Assembly: GCF_963678635.1 (NCBI RefSeq)
Contig: NC_087064.1
Coordinates: forward strand, 20,198,509-20,262,508
Direction: 5' to 3'
Source of the DNA: Symsagittifera roscoffensis
Taxonomy: Eukaryota; Xenacoelomorpha; Acoela; Convolutidae
DNA length: 64,000 nt
Of this stretch, positions 42,838 through 55,541 are shown in pieces. The position numbers were made by a program, and so were the translations under genes. Positions within the stretch are counted from its first letter, which is position 1, and each line of letters begins with the position of its first letter. The notes beneath the pieces were generated by a model, which did no database searches, had not been told where the DNA came from, and worked only from the letters and a program-made list of their open reading frames with translations.

Positions 42838-45800
42838 TCACATTCTATTTTTATTTCGCCCTAAATTTTGAGCTTCGAGCCAAGCTCGAAATAAAACTAT
42901 GTAGAACAAAACTGTTAAACTGTTGCTTGGAATTGTGGAAGGGGTGAAATTAATGCTATCTCCCCTTTCGATCAAAACATGTTCGGAGTCATCGCCCTTC
43001 TGTAGTTTTCCGACATAATAGGCGACACTGGCGTAAACTGTTGGCTGTCCATCTCCGCAGGGAGACTGTGCCGACCCATAGCTGGTTATTCCATAGACAC
43101 ATTTGGCTGATTTTTGATCCTCGTTCATAACCAACAACGGACCGCCTGAGTCGCCTGTAAAAAAAATTCGAGTATTTAACTACGAAAGGAAAGGGGGTTA
43201 CAAATATAGCGTATGCTTAATCGTAATTGGAAATTGTCTTTGATACGTGTGTATATTGTTCATAAAATACCAAGAAGGGCCGTGCGCAGAAGTTTTCTAA
43301 TGAGGGCGGTTTTTCGAAAAAATTTTAAAAGTTGATCGACATTTTTATTGGGCCGACCAATTGCATTTTCCGAGCTCTCCAAAAATACTATATGGACCGT
43401 TTTTCTCCAAAAATTTCTGTCTCTTAGGCAAATTTATGCAAAACAAACAGGCTAAAAATGACGTTTTGAGCCTTTTTTTAAAAAAAAAACTGACCAAAAC
43501 ATTGTTTTTTTTTTCGGCGAGGGGGCCAAGGGAACATTTTTAAAAAATCCAACTTTGAGAGCAAACAGAATATTCCAGCTCCTCAGTTTATATTTAAAGA
43601 GAAATGTTCTTGAAAGTTGAAAGTTGTTCAGCAATTCATCAATTCTTGGGTAGCAGATTTAAAAAAAAATCAAAACTCAACTAACATAATCAGCAGCCAG
43701 TGTGAAAAGAGTCGTGAACGCAAGAAAACGGAAAAAATACTGCTTTTTGAAAAAACTTCAACTTTCGAATTTGAAAAATGCGCGTTTTTTGGCGCATTAT
43801 CCCTGTATAAAAGTAACATTAGCGCCCAAAACGGCTTCACAAATATTGCCCTAAACGATTTTCTAACTACATCAAAAAAACTGAGATTCAAACTTAAGGA
43901 AACACTGTTGTTTTTTTTTCTGCAAAAAATAAACAATAATATGGAGTTTCAAAGCTATAGCAAAAACCTGAGCAGTTCAGGGTCCACTTTTCAGGAACCA
44001 CGGACTGTACTGTTCAATGAATTTCAGAGCCCCCCCCCCCCCAAAAAAAAAAAAAAAACTTTCAGCTAAACACACGTATATAATGTAATACTTATGCAGA
44101 CACGGCACACTGATTTGATTTTCAACCTGGAACAACTGATTCAACGTGGAAACGTTTGTTTGCTGAATTTTTGCAAATTTTAAATTACATAATACTTTTT
44201 ACCTTACAATTTTACGACGATAATCAAGCGCATATCTAGGAGTTTCAAAAGTTCGTTTTCCAAATTAATGCTCTCAATGCAACAAATTCTGTGTCGCACT
44301 TGTTGCAAAAAATTCTCTGTCGCACATGTTGCAAAATGTTCTGTCGCACTTGTTTGACCGTTAGTTTTTGGAAGGTTTTTGACTTTTCTCAAAAACTACC
44401 CTTCAAAAAATGAGACTTTGGGTTCAATCGAATTTACAGGTTGCGTGAACCCCTTCTGCATAAGCGGCTACGCCCTATTTTTTGTTAAGCAAAAAGTTAT
44501 GATTCCCGGAAATGTCCAACTTTTGATTTGTTGAGGTTCTGAAAGCTCGCACCACCATGCAGTTGAAGCTAGTTAAAGAGATACGACTCACCCGGACAAG
44601 TGTCTCTGCCTCCCCCGTCCTGGGTGCAAATGAGACTTCCTAGGGGAGTCTTGGACCCAAATGTCCTCTTGCAGTGCCCTTCTGTTATCTCTGTCTGGGC
44701 CACTTTCTAAACAAATTTTGGCAAACCCTTTTATGTGTTGTTCTTCTGCAAGAAGGAGAATTCCGGTAATCGATTGGTCGAAAAGCCCAATATAGCTTTC
44801 ATGTTATTTTTAGCAAAAACTGTATTCGAAATTTTAGTTTGCAATAATACATGCAAATAATATAGTCTATTGGACAAATATTTGTTTCTCATTCCAGTTG
44901 GAGCTCTTTCTAAATATTAGTTACCGAGTGACATGTTCTTAACTTGATAGTAGATGCATAATTCTAGCACCTTTAAAAGAGTAAATTTCTGGTTAAGATA
45001 GTCATTAGTGAAACTTGCCTGCAATTTTTTAGGGTTGCTATCCTTAACCGAGTTAATCTTTCCCAGACCTATTGCCACCAGTTTGTGCTTCTTGTTTTGC
45101 TCTTCCATCGGACATGTTGCTAACTCCTGTCTGCTCTTATCGAATTTGATTGGATGGGCCAGTTCCAAAATGACTACATCGAAGCCCTCTAGCGGCTCAC
45201 CTTGGTAGCTGCCAAAACGTCTGTAGTTCTTCAGCTGATGAGTTTGACTTGTACGTTTTTCGTCACTTTTGCTCAGCGTGAAATCTCCTGTGAAACACTA
45301 TACTTTTAAAAGGTATATTACAGGTTAAAGTGTCTTAATTGAAGCTCACGGTTAGTCATTTTGCCGTGAGTGGAAGGAACAAACATAGCCAACTGACAGT
45401 TGGAGAAGAGCAATGAACGCTAGGAAAAAGAAAAAAAAACTGACTTGTTTTTTTGAAAAACTCTAATTTTCGAATCTTAAAGGAAAAACCCATGCCCTTA
45501 AAGCTCTTTGAATTTGAAACTCCGAGAATTGTCCTTTGTTCAACAAAAATAATGAACAAAATAATGACCGCCGCAGTCGCGCCAACGTGTTGCGAGCTTG
45601 CCAACAGAGGGTAGGACTTAATACGAAATTTAGAGCCGGTTATCACCGCGAAGCGCGGTTTTTTTCCCTCCATTACATGATTTTTCGGACTATTTTGTAT
45701 TGGACTGGTTTATATGGGACTGTTTTGAATATGCACCAATTTTTCAATACCAGGCATTTCTGGCTGACTGGTTTTATCTATCAGCGCATTATGGACAAAT

Positions 45801-48800
45801 TATACTGAATTTGAGAGGTGGCAAAACAGATTTAATTGTTATCAAAGTCTCTCAATAATGCTTCGAACTTGATTTTTGCTTGCGGAAATTTTGCAAAAAT
45901 TATGAGCGTCTTTTAGGCAAGGAAAAAATTACGACAAAATTTTTAAGAAAATATAGTGGAAGAGTACGGTCCCTTTCTCGGCTTGAACTATACCATGATT
46001 GAAATTTGACCCTAAAGAGATGTGTTCTGACCTGTTCTGAGTGTGATCTCATCTGCACTGGTCCACCTGGAGTTTTCTTCGTCGTACACACAATGTGCAG
46101 CAGTCAGCACCTCACCCTCACTGATAATAGTACCCCCACAAACCCTATGGTAAACTACATTATAATACATTTCACAAGATCAAAAAATTATAGTTTTTTT
46201 CAAAATCATTGTTAACAATCAAGCTCTATCAATTTTTTATAGCTTATTGAGATTCTCTAAACGAAGCGGAGAAAAACAATAAGAACATTGCAAGCTAACT
46301 AGTAAATTCTTTTAAGTTTATTTATAAAGTACATGTATCAGTACTAAAAATCAGTACTTGTAGGCGATATTCTCACATCGAAATTTAAAATGTTTGTTTT
46401 TTGGATATGAACTCGCCTGGAAGAAAGGAAGACTCTAGCATAGTATGGAAACTCATTTTGTTTGGCATTTAAGCCCCCTGAAACACATAAATTACCCGTT
46501 TTTTTAAAATTTAGGGCTTTCGCAACCATAACAAGGATTATTGTAGCTGATCAAACTAGTTGAAGAAAAAAGTTGAAGGAAAATAGAAAGGAAAAAACTC
46601 GAAGATTAAAATTATCTTTTTTCTTTTTAATGAGTGGGGATCGAATAATAATAAAAACATATGTAACACAAAAAAATTGAATGTGATCAAATAAACTATC
46701 ATTTTAAAGCCCTCTCAGCCGTAATTGTGTTTCAACAGAATCTTTGAAAAATTGTATTGAAAACAGTGTCCAGGTTTTTCAATTTTTCTGATCAATGAGC
46801 ACGGTCTTTTTTATTTTCAAATCCCGGTCTTTTTTATTTGAATTTATCGCAATTAGAGAAAACTGCTGAAAATGGTTGTTTGGTGATATATTATAATATG
46901 TGGTAATTTAAAGTTAAATAGCTGAATGGCTTTTTGTTATAATTTGTACAGTATTTAGAATTTATTTCAAAACCCAATTTTTTTGGCAAAATAAGTGCAA
47001 AATTTGAGTTTTGAACAGCCTTTCATCTGGCAGAGTACTGTAATTGGTACTACTATGATAGAGTGGTCCCTCGAAAAAGCAACTACGATAGACAGGTTCC
47101 GCATGTATTTCGCATGCTATAATTTTAAAACTAATTTGTGTATAAATTATTCATTATTCAATCGCGCGAAATATAGTGATTCAAAAACTTTTTTTCATAA
47201 AAAGTGTAATCACTACAGTGTTTATATCACAAAATATGCACGCTTCAACTAAATTTACGGTTGAAAAACCATATTTGGATTAATTTATTTGTCTTCAAAA
47301 CTCAATTTTGACGTTTTTTTTTATTTTCTACCTTGAAATGATGAAGGTGGGGAGATTTTACAAAGTATAACATAAAATTTGTTTCAAAATATAATCCGAA
47401 ATCTTTCTGAATGGTGAAATCAGAAATGTCAAACGATTTAAGAGCTAAGAGCTCTAGGTGTCTAATTCTCAAGGGGCCTTGTTGTTTTCAAGGGACCACT
47501 CATCATAGTAGTACCCTGTAAGTACAAAAACTATCTTAGCCGCATGTACAAATGATTGAAAATGAAGTGACTAACTATATAATGCATTATAGTTCTCAAT
47601 TTTAATACATGCACTATAAATAAAATAAAATTATCACCTATTGTAATATATCACCGGTTGTTTTTCTCATTTCCCTCAAAACTTTGAATTTCAAATCCGA
47701 TTTGGATAAATGAAAAACATTTAACTCAAAAACGCAAAATAATTCCAACTGATCACTTCTGAGAATCAATGATGATAAATTAAAAAATTTTCACCTTAAA
47801 ACAATCAAAAATTCCAAAACACTCCAAAATCGAGTTTTAGTTTTCTGATTTGCCAAAGGCGAGGTAGTTTGCAGAAGTTGCATGCAACTCGCGCAAAACT
47901 TCGAAAAATTTTCAATCTTTCTGGTGGTGTTTTTGAGTTTTCCGAATTTTCAAAAACACCACATATCATTGCTTGAGTCTCCAGAAGTTTAATAAACAAA
48001 ATCAATAAAAAATATTCTACTTCGAGTTTTAAAATGAGATTTGAGGAGGAAAACGATTTATTCAGGATTTTTCCAGAACTGTGAGAAATATCTCAGTGTT
48101 TTCCAAAATTTTGTTATGCTCTCTTCAAGTCAACCACAACTACTAAAATAACAGAATCACCAAGTTGGTGGCGCCACTAGATAGAAAGATTAAGGGAAGA
48201 ACGCGCACAAACAAATGCCAACTCCGCCTGTTAACTTTCAAAGTTGCCAGCGCGCAAATAATTTGGGAAAATGGGATCTTAAAAGCGCTTTGGTGGGAGC
48301 ATGGTAAGTCAATTTGGTCAATCAATATTTTTTGTAATGTTTTCGAAAAATTTGTTTTCGGGGTTAATTTAAAAACAGTTGAAAAAATTTGTAAAAAATC
48401 TTTCAGTAACAAATGGTAACAAGACTGCTCGTATCAGGGCGAAGCCCTGAATATTCCGTCTGCCTTTTAAGGTTTATGGAGCAGCGATAACAAAAAAAAT
48501 TTTATGTAATAAAATAAAAATAAAAATTCAAATTTGAAAATTTTTATGAAAATCATCCCCCCACACGCCATATGAAGTACAAAAGGATAGATTTCGCTCC
48601 TTGTTACAAATCAATTATGGCAAGTAAGCTGCTCTCAACCAATTTGGAACGAGTTTTAATACGGATTAAATCTCCGTTTACACGTTAATAGAACGAAATA
48701 TATCGTATATCGCGCGTTAATTGTCCCAAATTGGCCAAAATGGCAATATTTAAACCCCCATAACTTTACAAAAAACAATCACAGGTTAAATATCTTTTCT

Positions 48801-50325
48801 AATTTAAGCTCAGATCAACGATACTTTTTGAAAATTCCGTCAAAAATGGCTAGTTAAAAGTCGAAATTTGTCTGAAGAAAAAAAACTCTCCCGAGCACAA
48901 ATATTCCGTTACTTTCGTATCGAAAGTCGGAACAACTAGAATGAGACGAAGGAAAGGTTTCATACGCTGTTTCAAACAAGCTGTAAAGCCTTCACTGTCC
49001 GTTCAATTTCGGTGCTAGTTGGTAAAGGTAGTTTACTATATTTTCCTTGTAACAACCCGTCCTTGAGTACAATGTACTATTATTATTAAGGCTTAATCTT
49101 ATTGCGGGGCTTTTAATATGCTTTTTTGTTCAAAATTTGTTCAGAACTTTGCTTGTGTTGAACAATTTTTGGACCGAATTAACATCCTCACCCAAAGCAC
49201 TTTAGGGGAAGGATATTAACTTGGTTCTAAGTTGAAATTTTTCAGCCAATCAATTGATCATTGAACAGGCAGACAGTACTTGTAATTTGAATTGTGGGGA
49301 AGAGGGTTTAACGTGATATCAAATGCTTTCCGTATCATAGTAAAGTATAAGTTAAACCTAATCTAAAAATTGTGCAGTAAGTCACTTGAGATAATAAAAA
49401 TTGTAAATAACATTTCGCAACCAACTTACCTGTGATTCTGTCGCCTGATGAAACGAATCGCATACTTCCATTTGTGACCCGATCTGATGACTCATAGTAA
49501 TCAACACTGGCGTATTCTGATGACGAAGATTCTTCACGCTGCAACTGTTTAGACGAGCACAGGTGAGCCAGCTGAATCAAAGGTAACTAAGGACTTATCT
49601 TATTTTCTGAAAGAAAATCAGTGATAAATTTGACTACCCCAACCTAAAGTGCTGCTCTAGCAAATAATTTGATAATGCAAGCTTTTCATCTGTAAGTTTT
49701 GCTGTGACTAATCAAAAGTAACAAAAGCCGAAAAAGGCCATCAAAATGATTTGAATCGAAAATTTACACTAGTGGGCCAAATTAGACGCAATTTAAGGTA
49801 TTTACTCTAAATTGTTTATTTTCAAGCAGTAGTCGGTGTGACCCCCTGGCCACCCACAGGGTCCTCCCTTATGTACTAATTTAGGAGATCCGTTTTCGGC
49901 CGACCGAATCTAAATTTTTTCTTAAAGCACCTTAAATTTGAGGGGGAGCACGCGGCAAAAGAACGCAATTCAGACAAACCTTTCAAAGAGTTCCAAAAAA
50001 TGTCTTTCTTGGCGTGTTTTCTCAAAAACCAGTCTGCGGTGCAAAAAGTTGGTAGAAAAATTCGCAGCATTTGGTTTAATTCGCGTCAGTTAGTCCCTGA
50101 AGTGAAATATTGATACCCTAATGGAAAAAATTTAGTCATTCCGTCTTATTTCACGTGAAATTTTGTTGCCCAAATGGTCATAAAATAGGCATAAAAGTTT
50201 GCCCAAAAAATGGTTATAAAAAAGGCAATTTAGTGGATAAAAATCTGAATTTCAGTTTGATTTTGTCGTATTTTGCTTCTACTTACGAAAAGAAGAGCAA
50301 CAATAATCAGTCCAAGTCTTAACAT
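42838..50325 (-). CDS. Secreted trypsin-like serine protease (S1 family), six exons
   Basis: Exons 50287-50325, 49430-49571, 46032-46154, 45019-45287, 44592-44706 and 42838-43154 join in consistent phases to 334 codons plus TGA. Exon 1 is a signal peptide start (MLRLGLIIVALLF) continued in exon 2 by LAHLCSS. After an acidic, Ser-rich propeptide, DRVTNG may be the activation cleavage site. The catalytic His81 lies in LTAAHC (exon 3), Asp138 in FDVVILEL (exon 4) and Ser232 in GDSGGPL (exon 6). Asp226, six residues before Ser232, predicts trypsin-like cleavage after Arg or Lys. The C-terminus has a hydrophobic run (LTVLFYIVLF), possibly a membrane or GPI signal. All introns are GT-AG except intron 4, which has a GC donor. 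Intron 2 is 3.3 kb. The nearest families are nematode try-type proteases. Confidence 0.9.
43686..43800 (+). repeat. Dispersed repeat D, copy 2 (protease intron 5)
   Basis: Contains gaaaagagtcgtgaacgcaag and aacttcaactttcgaatttg, aligned in order with the other two copies. Confidence 0.55.
44030..44060. repeat. Poly-C / poly-A tract in protease intron 5
   Basis: A run of about a dozen C residues followed directly by a run of about 17 A residues. Such tracts are error-prone in sequencing and the length may be wrong. Confidence 0.85.
44277..44357. repeat. Three tandem units of about 26 bp in protease intron 5
   Basis: The core tctgtgtcgcacttgttgc is repeated three times with small changes. Local tandem repeat without coding meaning. 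Confidence 0.8.
45013..45018 (-). other. Non-canonical GC donor of protease intron 4
   Basis: The exon ends TTGCAG and the intron begins gcaagt. The strong match to the donor consensus except at the second base is typical of GC-AG introns. Using it keeps the frame and gives the expected trypsin-fold sequence LQKVAQTEI across the junction. Confidence 0.75.
45383..45515 (+). repeat. Dispersed repeat D, copy 3 (protease intron 3)
   Basis: Contains catagccaactgacagttgg, gcaatgaacgctagg and aagctctttgaatttgaaac. Closest to copy 1. Confidence 0.6.
46155..49429 (-). other. Protease intron 2 (3.3 kb)
   Basis: AT-rich, containing the MITE-like element at 47036-47523 and a small perfect hairpin (tcagggc gaa gccctga) at about 48437-48453. 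A plus-strand frame at 48165-48419 is less AT-rich and open but unrecognised. No nested gene can be supported. Confidence 0.7.
47036..47523. mobile_element. MITE-like element with terminal inverted repeats, in protease intron 2
   Basis: The left end has ggtactactatgatagagtgg then tccc, and the right end its inverse, gggaccactcatcatagtag then tacc, differing by a two-base indel. The inverted repeats are about 35-40 bp and the element about 490 bp, with no coding frame. A target duplication could not be fixed. Size and structure fit a non-autonomous DNA transposon. The host intron is unusually long, partly for this reason. Confidence 0.65.
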
Positions 50326-50345
50326 GCTGTAGACCTACAAAATAA
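50326..50345 (-). promoter_or_regulatory. Candidate trans-splice acceptor of the protease gene
   Basis: On the minus strand tttattttgtaggtctacag precedes cATG. Both the tag at 50335-50337 and the cag at 50327-50329 are usable acceptors, leaving a 5' leader of one to nine bases, as typical for spliced-leader addition in nematodes. Confidence 0.5.
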
Positions 50346-52609
50346 ATGGAACCACTGTGGAAATATTAACCTAACGAAACGAGTAACCGACGATCTAAGA
50401 AACACAACAAAAAATGACTTCTCGAGAAGTCACCCTTAGACTACTTTTTTTTCATCTGCAGGCATTTATCATTAGAGCAAAATCTCGATGACGATGTGGA
50501 TATTGCGATATTCCTATATGTGAAATGAGCATCTCGACGTTCTAAACTAAAAATGTTTTTTTTTTCTCCGGATATGCTAAGAGACTCAAGATCTGTTTTA
50601 TAGTATTCGTCTTTTCTATCAAATTCACAATATGTTTCAAGTTTGCAAATTCACAATATAGGTTCAAGTTTGTAAATCCTGATCAAGGTTTTACAGAAAT
50701 GCATCCGTTAGAAAACACAATTGAAGGGTTAAATAATCGCGTGAATTGAAACCACTTTTTTTCCCGAAGGTTTTGCCAGGATGTCAGAAGACGTTGCAAG
50801 ACAATGAGTACAATTTTTCTAGACGTATTCACGAAATGTTGGTACTTCATTTGGCGTAATCGCTTTAAAAATGATTCTCGAAACGGTTACAAACTCCATT
50901 CAAAATTTATATATAAAACCCAAAAAATGCCTTTTAAACGTCTCTAAAAAAGTTTTAATAAATCTCCTACCCATGTGCTGTGAAAAGAAGAAAGTGATGT
51001 ACTTAAGGTCTAGTAACTCATTTAAAAGACCAAAAAAATTGCCTCAATTAAAAATGGAATAATTTCTAAGTCGTATTAACAAGTTGCTTAAACGCCTAAA
51101 CTGTCCCAAATTAGCCAAATTCACAATTTCCAAACTCTCATAACAAAGAAAAAGAAACTCAGGTAAAAATTGATTTTCAAACAAGCAGAAACTTCACCGA
51201 GACCGAGCACAAAATTCTGTTAGTTTTTCGATTTATTTTGAAATTCAGTAAAAGACTTTTCACTTAAAGTTTTTTGGTAATGCGTTCTTTAGAGAAAGTC
51301 AATATTTTGTCTTTTTGAAAACATTGCACATTTTGAACTAAAAATAATATTCCGTCTTTCCTTTAAATTATAAGTTTGATCAACATTATATTCATTCAAT
51401 TTTAATTAAGTAGTTTTTCTTGTCATTTTTTTGTAACCGAGTTTGTCATTTTTCTTACTAACTTAAAGCTCGATTTAGAAATTTTTCAAAAAAAAATCTT
51501 TTTCAAATTTCAAAAAATTGAAATTATTAAATGCCGGTTTTTGCTTATGTTAGATAATCTTATTTCAATTAAACTCATCTGGGTCTGTTCTCTTGATGTA
51601 ATACATATTTGAAAAGAAAATGTTGTTGACCCACATGGATTGTTGAAAATTTTCTGAGAACTATTCCTTTCTTATGATTTCAAGGAAGAACTATTTTCAG
51701 AATAAAAAAATCTCTAATTAAAAGTCTGGCAACTTGTTTTTTAAAACTTCCAAATTATAAAACAATTTTGTTCGATTGTTTTCGTTTTGGCTTAGTAGAT
51801 CAATTCCGCTGAGTAGGTCTTTTTGGCTGAGTAGGTTATTTCTCAGGTTCAGAGAAGAGAGTACTGCGGAATCTACAAAGATTATTGGAATGAGCTTCAA
51901 CGGCGAAAACGTGAATGGATGGATAAAAAAAGGTTTGCCGTTTTTCTAGGCTTCAGCCTCTTTTGGTTTTGATAGACAAGTTACAAACCGTGTTTGTCGT
52001 CGTTTGTGCTTGTGGTCGTCAAGTTCTGGTTGTCGTTTCTGCTTGTCGTCTTCAAATTCGTAGCATTATCTGAAATTGGATTTGACTATTTGGTTTTTAA
52101 AAATTAAAGCAAAACACGTTTATACAGCTGATATTTAAAAAAAAGGAACAGTTTTCATTATTTTTCTGATCTCTTTTTGTCAAAAAGCGCATCAAAAACT
52201 TTTGGTTCATTAGATATTGTTTAATTATCCAAATGTATCGAAAATTTTTTGCAGCTCTCTGAATACATGTAAATAGCCAGTGTGAGCAGCTAGTGTAAAT
52301 AGATTCAAAGCGTTTTGGTAATTGAAAAATTTTGCTTAAGAGGGGAGAGTATGAGAAGATTTGTTACTAAGTACCATAAGTGGGGGGGAGGGGGGAATAG
52401 TTAAAAGATTCAAAAATATTGCAAGATAATTTTGATAAATTACAAATTTTGAATGCTTATTTTTGTCCTTCAGTAGACAACAAAATATACTAAAAAAGTT
52501 GAAATTTTGGTTCGCTTAGAAAATTATTATGACAAATTGGCTCTTTTTATTTTTCCCCCAACTCTAAGCACCAATTTTATGATGTAACGAGGGGTTTTAT
52601 ATGGTTAGG
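50346..52609. other. Unassigned AT-rich region upstream of the protease gene
   Basis: Presumed promoter region of the protease near 50350-51000. Contains a two-copy 27-bp tandem repeat near 50620-50676 (aaattcacaatat core) and low-complexity tgtcgtc-type sequence at 51985-52065. Frames at 50871-51062 (plus) and 51718-51900 (minus) are short and unrecognised. Confidence 0.5.
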
Positions 52610-52809
52610 NNNNNNNNNNNNNNNNNNNNNNNNNNNNNNNNNNNNNNNNNNNNNNNNNNNNNNNNNNNNNNNNNNNNNNNNNNNNNNNNNNNNNNNNNNN
52701 NNNNNNNNNNNNNNNNNNNNNNNNNNNNNNNNNNNNNNNNNNNNNNNNNNNNNNNNNNNNNNNNNNNNNNNNNNNNNNNNNNNNNNNNNNNNNNNNNNNN
52801 NNNNNNNNN
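52610..52809. other. Assembly gap (200 N)
   Basis: Exactly 200 undetermined bases, probably a placeholder for a gap of unknown size. The 5' LTR and start of gag of copy B would be expected here or further left and are missing from the window. Confidence 0.98.
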
Positions 52810-53751
52810 CGACTTGTTGGAAAGACAAGAATGCAGTGCGCTCACCAGCAACTTGGAAGGGACAGCCCCTGAATTGTGTCATGGCCAAGAAGCAATATCA
52901 GCGTGACACAGCCGAGAAAATCTTCCGAAATCTTGTTAAACCGTTTTGGATCAGGGGTGCAGGGACACCAGGCGATGATGCGCTTCAAGAAACGGAGGCA
53001 ACGAGAGGATGAAAACGATAGACAAAGTTTCTAGACGACTTGGAAATGCTGAGAAGACGCAGCCAATCGGATGAGTCAAACCGAAGGAATGAACCTGGCA
53101 AGTAGCCTCAAAATTCATCAATGGTGTGAAGATTGATGAACTTCGGACAATGCTGGCAACGCATTACACACCCACTATCAACCGATGCGCCAACACCAGA
53201 GGAGTTGAGGCTCAAGTCAAAAGAATATCTTTTGTTGAAACCTCCTTCGAGATCTGGATATTATAAGAACAATTATGGCAATTTTAACAACGGACCAGCA
53301 AACCAAGGGAACAACTGGTACAAACCAAGGGGTGATATGGACAAGAGACGCATGCCCAACTTACAAACAAGGCATGAAAGCAATAGGCTTTAGCCTCGAG
53401 GACGAAGATGCGTCAGAAGTTGACCATGAGGATTTCATGAGAGGAGTAATTGCAAAATTCGGCCCGAGGTGTTTCTTTTGCAACTTGGAAGGTCATTTTA
53501 AATCAGATTGTCCACAATTTTGGGATGCAGTGGCAGACATCAAGCATCCAAGGCATGAAGAAGCTTTGTCAGGAGTGAAGGCCAGCAAGGCTCGCCTGTT
53601 GAGTGAAGCGGAGGCACGCAGAAAAGACAAACCTCAAGAGCTGGCGACGAAGAAAATGCAAGCGGTGACTGAAGAGACACGTGAACCGGAACCAGTGACC
53701 GCGGCGATGACTTCAAGATTGATTATAGGGCAGCCGCGACGGATGCTCTAA
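52810..53751 (+). pseudogene. Gag with zinc knuckle (copy B)
   Basis: The gap cuts the start. Several frames together show gag-type sequence (RRQREDE, then FLDDLEMLRRR-like, ELRTMLATHY, PEELRLKSKEYLL). The frame changes near 53380 from that of 53133-53393 to 53275-53751. The latter carries the CCHC knuckle CFFCNLEGHFKSDC at 53470-53511, which binds genomic RNA during particle assembly. An Ala/Glu/Lys-rich linker then leads to the next frame after a stop at 53751. Confidence 0.8.
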
Positions 53752-53771
53752 ATAGAGCACAGCAGGAACTG

Positions 53772-55541
53772 GTGACGAAAGAGATCGAACAAAAAGTGAA
53801 ACTCGAACTGGAGAATAAGAAATTACAGGTGCAACTGAATACCTTCGAAGCAACGGAGGTCGAGGAGACTAAAGCACCAAGCAGTTTGAGCATGAAACTT
53901 AATGTGATCTCTTTTCAGAGGTTCGGCATGGTGCCACAAGGAAGCAAGATACAGTCGATAATTTCAGTGGCTGGACACCAGGTAATCAGAAATCTGAGTG
54001 AACCACCCGAGTTCACTTTGATGCATTTGGACACATATGCAGATTATCTGAGGCAGGTGGAGCCACGCACTGAGTCGAGAGCTGTGCGAGCACTACTAAC
54101 AACGGGTGGCCCTCGCATGAAGAAACTTCATGGACGCTACCGGGAGGTCTATGGGCCGTATCAAGTGATGCTGAACGTGGATGGAATCAGTATATACACA
54201 AGGACTTATGTAACAACAGATGATGACCAGATAGGGCAGATCTATTTGGGTGAGGATGAACTCAAAGTCCGCAGGATAGGCCACGACGCCATGATGGAAC
54301 AAGATGCAGTACACATTGGGTATGAAGCAGATGTGACCGCACATCTGCTCGACACCAACGGAAAGAAAATCGGAGTCACAGGGCTTCTGGACACAGGAGC
54401 GGTAGTGAGTGTGATGCCGATAAAAACATGGGAAAGAATGGGCTTCGCGAGGGAAGATCTAATTCCAACGAATCTCCGACTGGCCGCCGCCAATCGAGGA
54501 GCGATTTACGTAGCCGGGAGAACACCAATAACGGTTCTCCACATGCGAGGACGGGATCTTTGGATGAGCTTCCTGGTGGTAGAGAATTTGGACGACGCCG
54601 ACCAATTCATCTTGGGCAGAGATTTCGTAAGGAATTTTGACGTGATGATTGACTTGAACAACGGTCTGATACGGATTAGAAACCCGGACCGGAAGTATGT
54701 TAAGAAACCAATTAATAGAATAATAACAGACAAAAACAAGGTACCAATTTTTTTAGATAGGAAAGTAAAACTACAGCCAGGACAAGCTGTGATGGTAATT
54801 TTTAGAATGAGGAATTTGAATTCGTTAAGTGATAGTAAACAGGTTTGCTTAGTACCGAATCCAAATAGTCAGAGTTCGGTGATTTTAGGCCGGAGCTTCT
54901 CGGTAACGCGAAACGGACTGTGTGTCAGTGTGTTATTGAACACACTGGACACCACGTTTTCAATCCAGCGTGGAAAGAAGCTTGGTTACGCTTTGCCGAT
55001 GAGGACCGACTATGAGGAGACCCAAAACTTGAAGAAACATAGTGTGAACGACTGTCCTTTACATGCCAATAAAGATAAAATTTTAAAGAGGATTAATGAA
55101 TTAAAATCTAGTCATAAGTTGTTTTCAATGAAATTCGAAACGGACGACGGCTTATCGATCTGCTCGAGTTTTCCGGAACGCCCCTCGTCATATGAACTAG
55201 AATCTGACAAACCAGTTTTTCCAGAGATAGAACATGTAAAAGGGAAAATAGGTGAGGGAGATTTCGAAAAATTGCGGGACGTTTTAAACCGGAACGCAGA
55301 TGTATTTTCAAAACATAAAGCGGATATCGGTTGCTGTAACTTCGTCGAACACGAAATTGAACTGGAAGAAGGTGCCGTTCCGCACAGAGAAGGCGCAAGA
55401 CGAATGACGCCACACAAGTCGGAAGCGTGCCGAGCGGAAATAGAAATATTGCTTGAATACGACATGATAGAACCCTCGAAATCGCCATGGACTTGCGGGG
55501 TAGTAATGGCGAAAAAGAAAGGGGGACAGCTTAGGTTTTGA
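53772..55541 (+). pseudogene. Pol: aspartic protease and start of RT (copy B)
   Basis: A 589-codon open frame without ATG requirement (it is part of a polyprotein). The retropepsin motif GLLDTGAVVSVMP has its DTG at 54390-54398, followed by a strand ending in FILGRDFV, the usual protease C-terminal motif. The protease processes the polyprotein. From about 55240 the RT N-terminus begins (EHEIELEEGAVPHRE, then SPWTCGVVMAKKKGG). The frame is stopped by TGA at 55539-55541 within LRF-CD, where Gypsy RTs usually have Cys; the same frame continues beyond, so this is a point nonsense mutation in the fingers of RT. Confidence 0.87.

Noticed and set aside
45640-45668. Hairpin ccgcg-aag-cgcgg followed by T residues
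   Set aside because: Same reasoning. It lies inside a protease intron and is probably chance or part of a degraded repeat.
48165-48419. 84-codon plus-strand frame inside protease intron 2, less AT-rich than its flanks
   Set aside because: Looks somewhat coding, but no family, splice site or start context supports it, and it is antisense to a transcribed intron.
48436-48453. Perfect 7-bp hairpin resembling an intrinsic terminator
   Set aside because: No T run follows in the sense needed, and Rho-independent termination does not apply in a nematode.
48965-48975. ctgtttca motif, as found upstream of nematode 21U-RNA loci
   Set aside because: A single short match. The downstream spacing and AT-rich context cannot be judged by eye, and such a motif is expected by chance in 64 kb.
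52577-52906. Open frames spanning the N gap on both strands
   Set aside because: They consist almost wholly of undetermined bases. Only the right-hand end (after 52810) is real and belongs to gag.
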